Origin: Frankiales bacterium
Lineage (GTDB): Bacteria > Actinomycetota > Actinomycetes > Mycobacteriales > SCTD01
Direction of reading: 5' to 3'
Length of the DNA stretch: 13,619 bases
Assembly: GCA_025464695.1 (NCBI GenBank)
Contig: JAODNQ010000255.1
Coordinates: 1-13,619, forward strand
The notes beneath the pieces are model-generated. The model did not search any database and was not told the DNA's origin. It saw nothing but the letters and a program-made list of their open reading frames with translations. Position numbers and translations under genes: made by a program. Within the stretch, counting starts at the first letter, position 1; each line of letters starts with the position of its first letter. Positions 1 to 7,331 of this stretch are shown here, piece by piece.

Positions 1-1
1 C

Positions 2-3000
2 AGCCGTGGCCCTGCCGCGCAGCGCTCCGCCGCGGCCAGCGCCGCCGCCGAGGCGTCCACCGCGGTCGAGCGGGCGGCCTCGCAGCTGTCCGCGCCCGCC
101 ACCCGGGCGACCGAGATCTACCGCACGACCCGGGTCTTCCCGGGCCTCGCGGTCCACACCGACGCCAGCCGGCTGCGCGCCCTCGCGGCGCTGCCCGGCG
201 TCGTCGGAGTCCTCCCGCTGACCCCCAAGCAGCGCGACAACACCCGCTCGGACCAGCTGACCCGCGCCGTGCAGGCCTGGCGCGACGCCGGCAACACCGG
301 CGTGGGCGTGACGGTCGGTGTCGTCGACACCGGCATCGACTACGACCACGTGGACTTCGGCGGGGCGGGACGCGCCGCCTTCCAGGCGAACAACAGCGCG
401 GTCGTGGAGCCCGGCACCTTCCCGACGCGCAAGGTGGTGGCCGGTCGCGACTTCGCCGGCGACGCCTACAACGCCACCACCGTGCCCACCCCGGCGCCCG
501 ACGACGACCCGCTGGACTGCGCGTCCTCGCGCGGCGGTGGCCACGGCACGCACGTGGCCGGGACGGTCGCCGGCTTCGGCGTCACCAGCGCCGGAACCAC
601 GTACACCGGCAGCTACCAGACGGCCACCGACGCCGAGCTGGCCAGCCTCAAGGTCGGCCCGGGTGCGGCCCCCGAGGCCAAGCTCGCGGCGCTGCGGGTC
701 TTCGGCTGCGGCGGCTCGACCTCGCTCGTGACGCAGGCGCTCGACCACGTCGCCGCGCTCAACACCGACGACGTCGCCAGCAACGACATCGACATCGTCA
801 ACATGTCGCTGGGCTCCGGCTTCGGCGGCCGCGGCGAGGACCCGGACGCCCTGGCCGTCGACGAGCTGACGCGCCTCGGCGTGCTGTCGGTCATCTCGGC
901 CGGCAACGCGGGCGACGTCTTCTTCACCGCCGGCTCGCCGGGCACGGCCCGCACCGCGCTCACTGTCGCCGCCAGCGACGACGGCGTGGACATCGTCGAC
1001 GGCGTCCGCATCGAGACCGGCACCCCCAGCGCGACCGAGACGGCCACGACCTACCCGGCCACCAACTCGATCGCCTACCCCTACGACACCAAGCGGGCGG
1101 ACAACCGCGGCGAGCTGGTCCGGCTCACCACGCCGACCAACCTCGACGGCTGCGCGGCCTTCAGCGCGACCGACCGCGCCCGGGTGGCCGGCAAGTACGC
1201 CTTCCTGGAGTGGGACGACGACAGCACCACCCGCCGGTGCGGCTCCGCGGGTCGCGGTGCCAACGCCCGCAACGCCGGTGCGCTCGGCGCGGTCTACGGC
1301 AGCAACCGGCCTCGCTTCTCCGCCGGCATCACCGGCGACACCGTCATCCCCATCACGCTGATGGACAAGAACGGGGCCGACGCCACCCGTGCCGCGCTCG
1401 CGGCCGGCAAGACCGTGTACGCGACCTTCGGCTACGCGTTCCGGGCCGGCTCCGCCCAGGGCGCCCGCATCGACGCCCTCGAGGCCACCGACACGATCGC
1501 CGACTTCACCTCCCGCGGCGGCACGACCGCCGACGGCTACCTCAAGCCCGACGTCGCGGCGCCCGGCCTGCACACCTTCTCCGCGAACTCCGGCACCGGC
1601 GACGACGGGCTGGACGAGAGCGGGACCTCCATGGCCGCGCCCCACACGGCCGGCACCGCTGCGCTCGTGCGCTCGGAGCACCCGACGTGGAGCCCGGAGG
1701 AGGTCAAGGCCGACCTGGTCAACACCGCCTCGGGCGTCCTCAGCGACGGCGGGCAGGGACGCGGGGCGGAGTACTCCGTGACCCGCGTCGGCGCGGGCCG
1801 CATCGACGGTCGCGACGCCGTGGCCAACACGGTGCTGGCCTCCGTGGTCGGCGACGGCGGCTCGGTCGGGCTCGGGTTCGGCCCGGTCGAGGCGACCGGT
1901 CCGCTCACCCGCACCAAGAGCGTCCTCCTGCGCAACTACGGCCGCACCGCACGCACCTACGCGCCGTCGTACGACGTCGCCTCGGACGTGCCCGGCGTGA
2001 CCTTCGAGCTGCCGGACAGCGTCAGCGTCCCGGCCGCCTCCGGCGCGACCCCCGGTACCGCCACCTTCGACGTCGTCCTGCGCATCAGCGACGTCGCCGC
2101 GCTGCGCCGGACCCCCGACGCGACGGTCGACCTGGTGCAGGCCGGTCTGCCGCGCCAGTTCCTGGCCGAGGAGAACGGGCGCATCCTGCTCACCCCGGCA
2201 GGCGGCGGGCAGGTCCTGCGCCTGCACGCCGCGGTCGCTCCTCGCCCCGCCTCCACCGTCCGCGGCAGCGACGCGGTCGTCCCGCCGAGCGGTGTGGCCC
2301 GCAGCACGGGCAGCCTCCAGCTGACCGGCACCGGCCTCGACAACGGGACCCCGGGCGCGGTCGACGCCGTCCAGAGCCTGGTCGGTGGCTTCCAGCTCCA
2401 GACGTCGAGCCCGCGGCTCCCCGCGTGCACCGGCGCCGAGATCGACGGCTGCATCTCTCGGGAGTCCCAGCGGGCTGCCGACCTGCAGTACGTCGGCGCC
2501 ACCTCGACCCTCCCGCTCGGCACCGCCACCCCGACCGTCGGGATCGCCCTGTCGACCTACGGCCGCTGGGGCACCCCGGTGTACGACTTCACCGAGGGCG
2601 GCGAGTTCCTGTTCGTCGTCTACTTCGACACCAACGGCGACGGCGTGGACGACCGGGAGACCGACGTCACCCGCTACACGACCGGCACCGACGTCCTGGT
2701 CGCCGAGACCTACGACCTCGTGACCGGCCGGTTCCTCGAGGACCAGCCGCTGAACAGCACCTACGGCCTGGACACCGCCGCGCTGTCCAGCAACGCGATG
2801 GTCGTGCCCGTCAGCCTCAAGGCGCTGGGCCTGCCCGCCGGCTCCACGAAGCTCAGCTACCACGTCGAGACCTACAGCGCGGGTGACTCCTCGGCGGCCC
2901 TCGAGTCGACGACGCCGGTCACCTTCGACGTCGCCCACCCGCGGACCCTGGTCGTGCCGCAGCTCGAGGGCACGCTCCTCAGCCGCGACACCCCCGGCGC

Positions 3001-3937
3001 GCTCGAGGTCCGGACGGACACCACCGACACCACCAGCCCGGACCTCGGCGTCCTGCTCCTGCACCTGCACGCCACGGAGGCCGAGCGCGCCCAGGTCGTC
3101 CAGGTGACCGCGGCCGCCCCGGCCGGCCCCGCGGCCTCGGCCTCGCCGTCGCCCTCCGCGTCGGCGTCGGCCTCGCCGTCCCCGTCGGCCTCGGAGACCA
3201 CGGTCCCGGCTCCCGGTGACCCGGGTCTGCCGCCTCCGCCCGCCCCGCTCCCGCCGGCGCCGTCCGTCTCGCCCTCGGCCTCGCCCAGCGCGTCGCCGAG
3301 CAGCAGCCCGTCGGCGTCCTCGAGCGCCAGCCCGGTGGTCACGCCCACCACCGCGGCCCCGTCGCCGAGCACGGTCAGCCCGACGACCGCTCCGCAGCGC
3401 CCCGTGCTCAGCCTCTCGCCGAGCACGATCACGGCCGGTCAGCGGTCCACGCTGACCGTCACGGGCGTGCCCGGGAGCACGGTCCAGGTCTACGGCTACA
3501 CCCGGCCGTCGACCACGTACCGGCTGCTGCGCACGCTCACGCTGGACGCGTCCGGACGGGCCAGCAGCCAGCTGGTGCCGCTCGGCAGCACCCGGCTCTA
3601 CGCCCTCCAGCAGGGCAGCACCGCCACCACGGCCCCCTCGGTCGTGCTGACCGTGCGGGCTGCGGTCAGCGAGCGGGCCGTGCGCACGAGCCGGCTCACG
3701 TACACCCTCACCGGGCGCGTGTACCCGGCCAGGGCCGCGCAGCTGGTGTCGGTCTTCCGGCAGACCGCCTCCGGCGGCCTCGTGCTGACCGCCCAGGCGC
3801 GCACCCACGCTGACGGCGTGTGGTCCGTGTCGCGGCGCTTCACCACCCGCGGCACGGTCGACCTGCTCGCGCGGAGCGCCCGCACGAACGACGTCGACCC
3901 CGGGACCAGCCCCGTGGTCCGCGTGACCCTGCGGTAG
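2..3937 (+). CDS. Secreted S8 (subtilisin-family) serine protease, 5' end missing
   Basis: The frame is open from the window edge, so start codon and signal peptide lie outside; 1311 residues remain (numbered from the first codon here). Residues about 28-85 resemble an inhibitor I9 propeptide. The peptidase follows with the family triad: Asp109 in VVDTGIDYDH, His181 in GGGHGTHVAG and Ser543 in SGTSMAAPHTAG, with oxyanion Asn302 in SAGNAGD. A protease-associated (PA) domain is inserted at about 373-467. Downstream are beta-rich modules, a calcium-loop-like segment DTNGDGVDD (876-884), a Pro/Ser/Ala-rich linker (about 1039-1134) and a final Ig-like region to the end. I see no LPxTG motif or C-terminal membrane helix, so it is probably released or held non-covalently. 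The family cleaves extracellular proteins and is self-activated by propeptide removal; the substrate here is unknown. It looks monocistronic, with a terminator 17 bp after the stop. Confidence 0.95.
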   Translation, partial: SRGPAAQRSAAASAAAEASTAVERAASQLSAPATRATEIYRTTRVFPGLAVHTDASRLRALAALPGVVGVLPLTPKQRDNTRSDQLTRAVQAWRDAGNTGVGVTVGVVDTGIDYDHVDFGGAGRAAFQANNSAVVEPGTFPTRKVVAGRDFAGDAYNATTVPTPAPDDDPLDCASSRGGGHGTHVAGTVAGFGVTSAGTTYTGSYQTATDAELASLKVGPGAAPEAKLAALRVFGCGGSTSLVTQALDHVAALNTDDVASNDIDIVNMSLGSGFGGRGEDPDALAVDELTRLGVLSVISAGNAGDVFFTAGSPGTARTALTVAASDDGVDIVDGVRIETGTPSATETATTYPATNSIAYPYDTKRADNRGELVRLTTPTNLDGCAAFSATDRARVAGKYAFLEWDDDSTTRRCGSAGRGANARNAGALGAVYGSNRPRFSAGITGDTVIPITLMDKNGADATRAALAAGKTVYATFGYAFRAGSAQGARIDALEATDTIADFTSRGGTTADGYLKPDVAAPGLHTFSANSGTGDDGLDESGTSMAAPHTAGTAALVRSEHPTWSPEEVKADLVNTASGVLSDGGQGRGAEYSVTRVGAGRIDGRDAVANTVLASVVGDGGSVGLGFGPVEATGPLTRTKSVLLRNYGRTARTYAPSYDVASDVPGVTFELPDSVSVPAASGATPGTATFDVVLRISDVAALRRTPDATVDLVQAGLPRQFLAEENGRILLTPAGGGQVLRLHAAVAPRPASTVRGSDAVVPPSGVARSTGSLQLTGTGLDNGTPGAVDAVQSLVGGFQLQTSSPRLPACTGAEIDGCISRESQRAADLQYVGATSTLPLGTATPTVGIALSTYGRWGTPVYDFTEGGEFLFVVYFDTNGDGVDDRETDVTRYTTGTDVLVAETYDLVTGRFLEDQPLNSTYGLDTAALSSNAMVVPVSLKALGLPAGSTKLSYHVETYSAGDSSAALESTTPVTFDVAHPRTLVVPQLEGTLLSRDTPGALEVRTDTTDTTSPDLGVLLLHLHATEAERAQVVQVTAAAPAGPAASASPSPSASASASPSPSASETTVPAPGDPGLPPPPAPLPPAPSVSPSASPSASPSSSPSASSSASPVVTPTTAAPSPSTVSPTTAPQRPVLSLSPSTITAGQRSTLTVTGVPGSTVQVYGYTRPSTTYRLLRTLTLDASGRASSQLVPLGSTRLYALQQGSTATTAPSVVLTVRAAVSERAVRTSRLTYTLTGRVYPARAAQLVSVFRQTASGGLVLTAQARTHADGVWSVSRRFTTRGTVDLLARSARTNDVDPGTSPVVRVTLR

Positions 3938-3954
3938 TCCTCCGCGCGGCACGA

Positions 3955-3990
3955 CGAAGGGCGGTCCTCCTCGCGGGGGGCCGCCCTTCG
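3955..3990 (+). terminator. Hairpin terminator after the S8 protease
   Basis: A perfect 10-bp inverted repeat, CGAAGGGCGG (3955-3964) and CCGCCCTTCG (3981-3990), encloses a 16-nt loop and begins 17 bp after the TAG. No T-run follows, which is common for actinomycete terminators. The small membrane-protein gene begins 39 bp later, so the hairpin probably separates the two transcripts. Confidence 0.75.
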
Positions 3991-4029
3991 GCGCGTGTCC
4001 GGGCACCGGCGCACGGGGAGGGCACCGGC

Positions 4030-4419
4030 ATGACTCGCAGGGGGAAGCCCGACGTCGAGGTCCGGCTCACGCGGGTGCTGGGCACCTGGGCGGCCGGGTC
4101 GGTCGTGGCCGGAGCGGTGCTGGCGCGCCGGTCGCCGGGGTTCGCGCGGCAGACGGCGCTGTGGGGGCTGGTCGACGGGGCCATCGCGGCCGTGGGCGCT
4201 CGCAACCGGGCGCGCAGGGGCCCGACCGACCCCGGGCGGCTGCGCACCGTGCTCCTCGTCAACGCCGGCCTGGACGTCGGGTACCTGGCGGCCGGGGCGT
4301 GGCTCGTCCGCGACGGCCGCTGGCGCGGCGACGGGCAGGCGGTGCTCGTGCAGGGCGCCTTCCTGCTGGGGCTGGACAGCGTCGCGGCGCGCGCGCTGTC
4401 CCCCGGCAGGATCGGCTAA
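4030..4419 (+). CDS. Small multi-spanning membrane protein of unknown function
   Basis: 129 residues from an ATG preceded by GGGGAGGG (4015-4022), 7 nt away, which decides this start over the longer open frame. The protein is basic at the N terminus and has about four short hydrophobic segments: near residues 14-28, 36-52 (QTALWGLVDGAIAAVGA), 71-90 (TVLLVNAGLDVGYLAAGAWL) and 101-118. The alternation of WGLVDGAIA, VNAGLDVGY and QGAFLLGLD, each with an acidic residue inside a hydrophobic stretch, resembles small actinobacterial membrane proteins that I recall as DUF6992, but I cannot confirm the family. No function can be stated. It follows the protease terminator, and its TAA overlaps the stop codon of the convergent S66 peptidase gene. 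Confidence 0.82.
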   Translation: MTRRGKPDVEVRLTRVLGTWAAGSVVAGAVLARRSPGFARQTALWGLVDGAIAAVGARNRARRGPTDPGRLRTVLLVNAGLDVGYLAAGAWLVRDGRWRGDGQAVLVQGAFLLGLDSVAARALSPGRIG

Positions 4420-5444
4420 CCGAGCGTCTGCACCACGCTGCCGCCGCCCGGCTGCCAGGCCACGGTCGCCAGCGCGCCGTCGACCAGCGACAGCTGCGGC
4501 GGCACGTGGCCGAGGTCGACGTCGAGGAGCACCGGGACGGGCAACGTGCCGAGCGCCGACCGGACGGCGTCGAGCTGGGTGAAACCGCCGCTGGCGGGGG
4601 CCGACGTCCGGCCCAGCAGGACGCAGGTGGCGGCGTCGAACCACCCGGCCAGCCGCAGCCCGTGGAGCATGCGGCAGACGTCCAGCGCGGCGCTCTCGGC
4701 CACCTCCAGGTGCACGACAAGGCCCTCGGGGGCGTGCCGGCGGGCGAAGCCGGGGACATCGCCGAACCGCGACCCGCTCAGGTGCGACACCGTCTCGACG
4801 CAGCCGCCGAGCAGCCGCCCGGTGGCGCGGAACGGCTCGGCCGAGTCCAGCCGGGTCCACGCCGTGGGGGTGTCGAGCGCCCAGGAGCGGCCCTCGGGCT
4901 CGGCGGCGTAGTCGACCCACCTGCCCTGGTGCTGCACGGAGGGCGTCTGCACGAGGGCGGTGCCTGGGAGGGCGGTCGCGAGGTCGAGCCAGTGCAGCAG
5001 CCCGGGCGGGGCGGCGTACAGCGACTCCATCAGGCAGGCGGCGTGCAGCGCGGCGGTGCCCGTGGTGAGCGTCAGGGCCAGCAGCAGCGTGGAGGTGTCG
5101 GAGTAGCCGACGAACCAGGTCGGCTCCGCAGCCGCGAGGGCCTCGACGTCGAGCAGCGGCAGGACCTCGACCGCGAGCTCGCCGCCCCACGGCGGGACCA
5201 CGGCACGGACCTCCGGGTCGAGCAGCATCGCCGTCAGCTCCGCGGCGCGGTCGGCGGCAGGGGCGCTGACGACGCCGTCGCCGGAGCCCAGGTGCTCGCC
5301 GAGCCGGACCCGGAAGCCCCGGGCGCGGAGGTCGGCCACGCAGGCGTCCAGGCGGGGCCGCTGGGCGTCGGTCACGCCGGACGAGGGCGCGGTCACGCCG
5401 ACCAGGTCGCCGGGCCGCAGCGGTGCCGGGAAGCGGACGGTCAC
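4416..5444 (-). CDS. S66-family serine peptidase, MccF-like / LD-carboxypeptidase
   Basis: 342 residues, the normal family length. The S66 Ser-Glu-His triad is readable: Ser115 in FVGYSDTSTL, Glu217 in LLGGCVETVSHL and His313 in LLDVDLGHVPPQ. PPWGGE at 84-89 is the glycine-rich turn before the nucleophile, closer to the MccF form than to the RGGYG of murein LD-carboxypeptidases. There is no signal peptide, so it is cytoplasmic. Known members either trim the terminal D-Ala of murein tetrapeptides during recycling or, as MccF, cut the amide of aminoacyl-nucleotides and so detoxify microcin C. The GTG start overlaps the upstream gene's TGA (GTGA, 5441-5444), implying translational coupling. It is the last gene of its operon, and its TAG overlaps the TAA of the convergent gene. 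Family confidence is high; substrate is open. Confidence 0.93.
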   Translation of the reverse strand: MTVRFPAPLRPGDLVGVTAPSSGVTDAQRPRLDACVADLRARGFRVRLGEHLGSGDGVVSAPAADRAAELTAMLLDPEVRAVVPPWGGELAVEVLPLLDVEALAAAEPTWFVGYSDTSTLLLALTLTTGTAALHAACLMESLYAAPPGLLHWLDLATALPGTALVQTPSVQHQGRWVDYAAEPEGRSWALDTPTAWTRLDSAEPFRATGRLLGGCVETVSHLSGSRFGDVPGFARRHAPEGLVVHLEVAESAALDVCRMLHGLRLAGWFDAATCVLLGRTSAPASGGFTQLDAVRSALGTLPVPVLLDVDLGHVPPQLSLVDGALATVAWQPGGGSVVQTLG

Positions 5445-6562
5445 CGGTCGGCGCTCAGCAGGGGGACGAGGACCTCGTCCGCCGTCAGGGCGCCGTGGTG
5501 GCCGCGCAGCCGCGACGGGCCCGGCTCGACCGTCCGCCGCACGACGGCGACGTCCCCGGTCGCGTGCACCACGACGTCGCCCGTGCGGGCCAGCGCCTCG
5601 GGCGTCACGACCGGCCCGAGCAGCCCGGCGGCCACGACCTCGTCGCGCCGCAGCACGGCGACGCGGTCGCCGAGGAGCGCGGTCCACGCCGCCACGATGT
5701 CGTCGGTCGCACCGGGCTCGACGTGCAGGTGGCGGGCCCGGGGCTCGCCGGCGAGGACGCGGACGCCCGCCTGCAGGGCGGGGGTGTCGTCGTAGTCCAC
5801 GCGCTGCGCCTGCTCGACGTCGACCATCCCGTGGTCGCCGGTGACGAGCAGGCGGCTCCCGGCGGGCAGCCGGTCGTGCAGCTGGGCGGCGAACGCGTCG
5901 ACGACGGCCAGCTGCTCCCGCCAGGCGTCGCTGTCGACGCCGCGGACGTGACCGGTCAGGTCGAGGTCGGGGGTGTAGCAGTAGACGAGGCTGCGCTCGC
6001 CCTCGGCGGCCGCGGAGGCGACGCGGGCGACGGTGTCGCCGGGGGAGACCACGCCGGCGTACGTGCCGCCTCGCAGCACCGCCCGGGTCAGCCCGGAGCC
6101 GGCGAAGCGGGCCAGCCCGGCCACGGTGGTGCTCACGCCGTCGGCCGCGGCCCGCTCGAAGGCGGTCGCGCGCGGCTGCAGCCGCTCGGGGACGACGTCG
6201 TCGCGCCGGTCCTGCGCGTCGCTGCTCCAGGTGAGCCACGACAGCACCCGGTCGTCGACCAGCGAGGTGTAGCCGGTGAGGCCGTGCTCGCCCGGGGCCA
6301 GGCCGGTGCCGAGGCTGGCCAGGCTGGTCGCCGTCGTCGACGGGAAGCCGGTGGTCAGGCCGCGGGCGCCCAGCGACGACAGGAACGGGGCGTGCGCGGC
6401 GTGCCGCTCCAGCAGCTGGGCGCCGAGCCCGTCGACGAGCAGCAGGACGACGCGGCGGGCCGGCTCGAGGCCCAGCACGTCCGCCTCACCGGCGACGCCG
6501 AGGCAGGAGAGCACCGAGGGCAGCAGGTCCGAGAGCGCCGCCACGCCGTACGCCGGGATCAC
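5441..6562 (-). CDS. Alkaline phosphatase-superfamily nucleotide pyrophosphatase/phosphodiesterase
   Basis: 373 residues from GTG 6562, giving MIPAYGVAALSDLLPSVL, 7 bp after the upstream stop. A longer open frame begins at 6619 but would run back into the HIT gene. Two-zinc phosphodiesterase (type I phosphodiesterase/nucleotide pyrophosphatase) motifs are visible: metal ligand Asp44 in LLLVDGLG, nucleophile probably Thr77 in GFPSTTATS, Asp201 and His205 in PDLDLTGH, Asp243-His244 in VTGDHGM, and a late GHHG (354-357). The family hydrolyses phosphodiester or pyrophosphate bonds of nucleotides and other organic phosphates. No export signal is seen, so it probably acts in the cytoplasm. It lies between the HIT-like and S66 genes, overlapping the latter by 4 bp. 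The exact substrate cannot be read from the sequence. Confidence 0.92.
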   Translation of the reverse strand: MIPAYGVAALSDLLPSVLSCLGVAGEADVLGLEPARRVVLLLVDGLGAQLLERHAAHAPFLSSLGARGLTTGFPSTTATSLASLGTGLAPGEHGLTGYTSLVDDRVLSWLTWSSDAQDRRDDVVPERLQPRATAFERAAADGVSTTVAGLARFAGSGLTRAVLRGGTYAGVVSPGDTVARVASAAAEGERSLVYCYTPDLDLTGHVRGVDSDAWREQLAVVDAFAAQLHDRLPAGSRLLVTGDHGMVDVEQAQRVDYDDTPALQAGVRVLAGEPRARHLHVEPGATDDIVAAWTALLGDRVAVLRRDEVVAAGLLGPVVTPEALARTGDVVVHATGDVAVVRRTVEPGPSRLRGHHGALTADEVLVPLLSADR

Positions 6563-6569
6563 GGCCGGC

Positions 6570-7169
6570 TCACGACGCGGTGCCGCCGTAGGACGCCGCG
6601 AGCGCCCGGGCCACAGCAAGGGCGTCGGCGGCGCGGACGTCGTCGGGCACGGGGGGCAGGACGTCGTCCCAGACGGGCAGGAAGCTGCCGCGCAGCTGGG
6701 CGAACCCGGCCGGGCGGGCGAAGAACCACACGTGCAGGTGCGCTCCGCCGTCGCCGAGCCGGTAGACGTGCGCCCGGGCGACGTGCGGCAGCGCCTCGAC
6801 GGCCCGGGCCAGGTGGACGGTGAGGACGCCGAGCTCGGCGGCCAGCGTGTCAGGCAGGTCGGCGAGGTCGTGGTGGGCGTGCGGCCCGAGCAGCAGCGCG
6901 AGCGGGACGCCGCCGGAGACGGCGCGCAGCCGCCAGGAGCCGTCGGACCAGACGTCCTCGCCCTCGGCGCGGCAGCTGCGGCAGTCGGCCGGGTCCTCGC
7001 CCTCGCGCGGCGCCTCGGGCAGCTCGGGGTCGGCGAGCCTGGCCACGGTCAGGCCGTCGGGCTCGAAGGGGCAGGTCTCCCAGAAGGCCATGCCGGGCAG
7101 GGGGAGGCGCCCCTCGGCGTCCTCCGCCGCCCGCACGTGGTCCGTGTACTGCTCGGGCGTCAGCGGCAC
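6570..7169 (-). CDS. HIT-like (histidine triad) hydrolase/transferase
   Basis: 199 residues from GTG 7169, just downstream of GAGGAG. The longer frame back to 7241 is rejected because it would read through the tRNA-Sec. GDGGAHLHVWFFARP (139-153) resembles the HIT active-site loop HxHxHxx, with His144 and His146 kept but the third His replaced by Trp148; His146 would be the nucleophile by analogy with Hint. Cys33 in ETCPF and Cys63/Cys66 in DCRSC could bind a structural metal, as in GalT-type HIT proteins. HIT enzymes act on nucleotide conjugates through a covalent nucleotidyl-histidine. No signal peptide is present. It is the first protein gene of a tight three-gene operon, starting 20 nt after the tRNA-Sec. 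The superfamily call is fairly firm; activity is uncertain given the altered motif. Confidence 0.8.
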   Translation of the reverse strand: MPLTPEQYTDHVRAAEDAEGRLPLPGMAFWETCPFEPDGLTVARLADPELPEAPREGEDPADCRSCRAEGEDVWSDGSWRLRAVSGGVPLALLLGPHAHHDLADLPDTLAAELGVLTVHLARAVEALPHVARAHVYRLGDGGAHLHVWFFARPAGFAQLRGSFLPVWDDVLPPVPDDVRAADALAVARALAASYGGTAS

Positions 7170-7173
7170 GCGT

Positions 7174-7179
7174 CTCCTC
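7174..7179 (-). promoter_or_regulatory. Shine-Dalgarno GAGGAG that fixes the HIT gene start
   Basis: On the minus strand GAGGAG lies 4 nt before GTG 7169 and 10 nt after the CCA end of the tRNA-Sec. It supports starting translation after the tRNA rather than at the longer open-frame start 7241, and means the leader between tRNA and start codon is only 20 nt. Confidence 0.7.
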
Positions 7180-7189
7180 GGGAGGGGCT

Positions 7190-7285
7190 TGGCGGAGGCG
7201 GACGGGAATCGAACCCGCCAGCGACGGGTGCCGCCGCTCACCGGCTTTGAAGGCCGGGGCGCCCACCAGGAACGCGTACGCCTCC
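7190..7285 (-). tRNA. selC: tRNA-Sec (selenocysteine, anticodon UCA)
   Basis: The minus strand folds as a 96-nt selenocysteine tRNA including encoded CCA (7192-7190) and discriminator G (7193). The acceptor is GGAGGCG with CGCCTCC. The D stem has six pairs (GCGTTC with GGGCGC, including G-T wobbles) and a small loop, as expected for tRNA-Sec. The anticodon arm is CCGGC-CTTCAAA-GCCGG, with anticodon TCA at plus 7248-7250. A long variable arm pairs AGCGGCG with CGTCGCT, and the T loop is TTCGATT. It would be charged with serine by SerRS, converted by SelA and delivered to in-frame UGA codons by SelB; none of these genes is in the window. Oddity: the eighth acceptor pair is U-C, so the bacterial 8+5 stack is imperfect, although a 7+6 arrangement also gives 13 pairs. 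Confidence 0.95.
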
Positions 7286-7292
7286 GCGCGCG

Positions 7293-7298
7293 ACGTTA
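7293..7298 (-). promoter_or_regulatory. Possible -10 box of the tRNA-Sec gene
   Basis: On the minus strand TAACGT lies 7 nt upstream of the tRNA 5' end, the right place for a -10 element. I see no convincing -35 hexamer about 17 nt further upstream, so this is tentative. Confidence 0.3.
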
Positions 7299-7331
7299 CC
7301 GGCGGCAGCCGGAGGAGGCAGGATCGTCGGC

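Noticed and set aside
269..271. Start of the S8 protease at the first in-frame start codon in the window
   Set aside because: The frame is open upstream to base 2 and encodes propeptide-like sequence, so the true start is outside the window.
3598..5190. A 530-codon minus-strand frame opposite the protease end and the small membrane gene
   Set aside because: Arg/Ala/Gly/Pro-rich product without motifs; crosses the terminator and the convergent stops, and is out of frame with the real S66 gene.
4161..6823. Two long plus-strand frames (4161-5795 and 5423-6823)
   Set aside because: They lie antisense to the S66, phosphodiesterase and HIT genes, whose catalytic motifs are clear on the minus strand.
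7170..7241. Longer N terminus of the HIT-like protein starting at 7241
   Set aside because: It would translate through the 3' half of the tRNA-Sec; a Shine-Dalgarno sequence supports GTG 7169.
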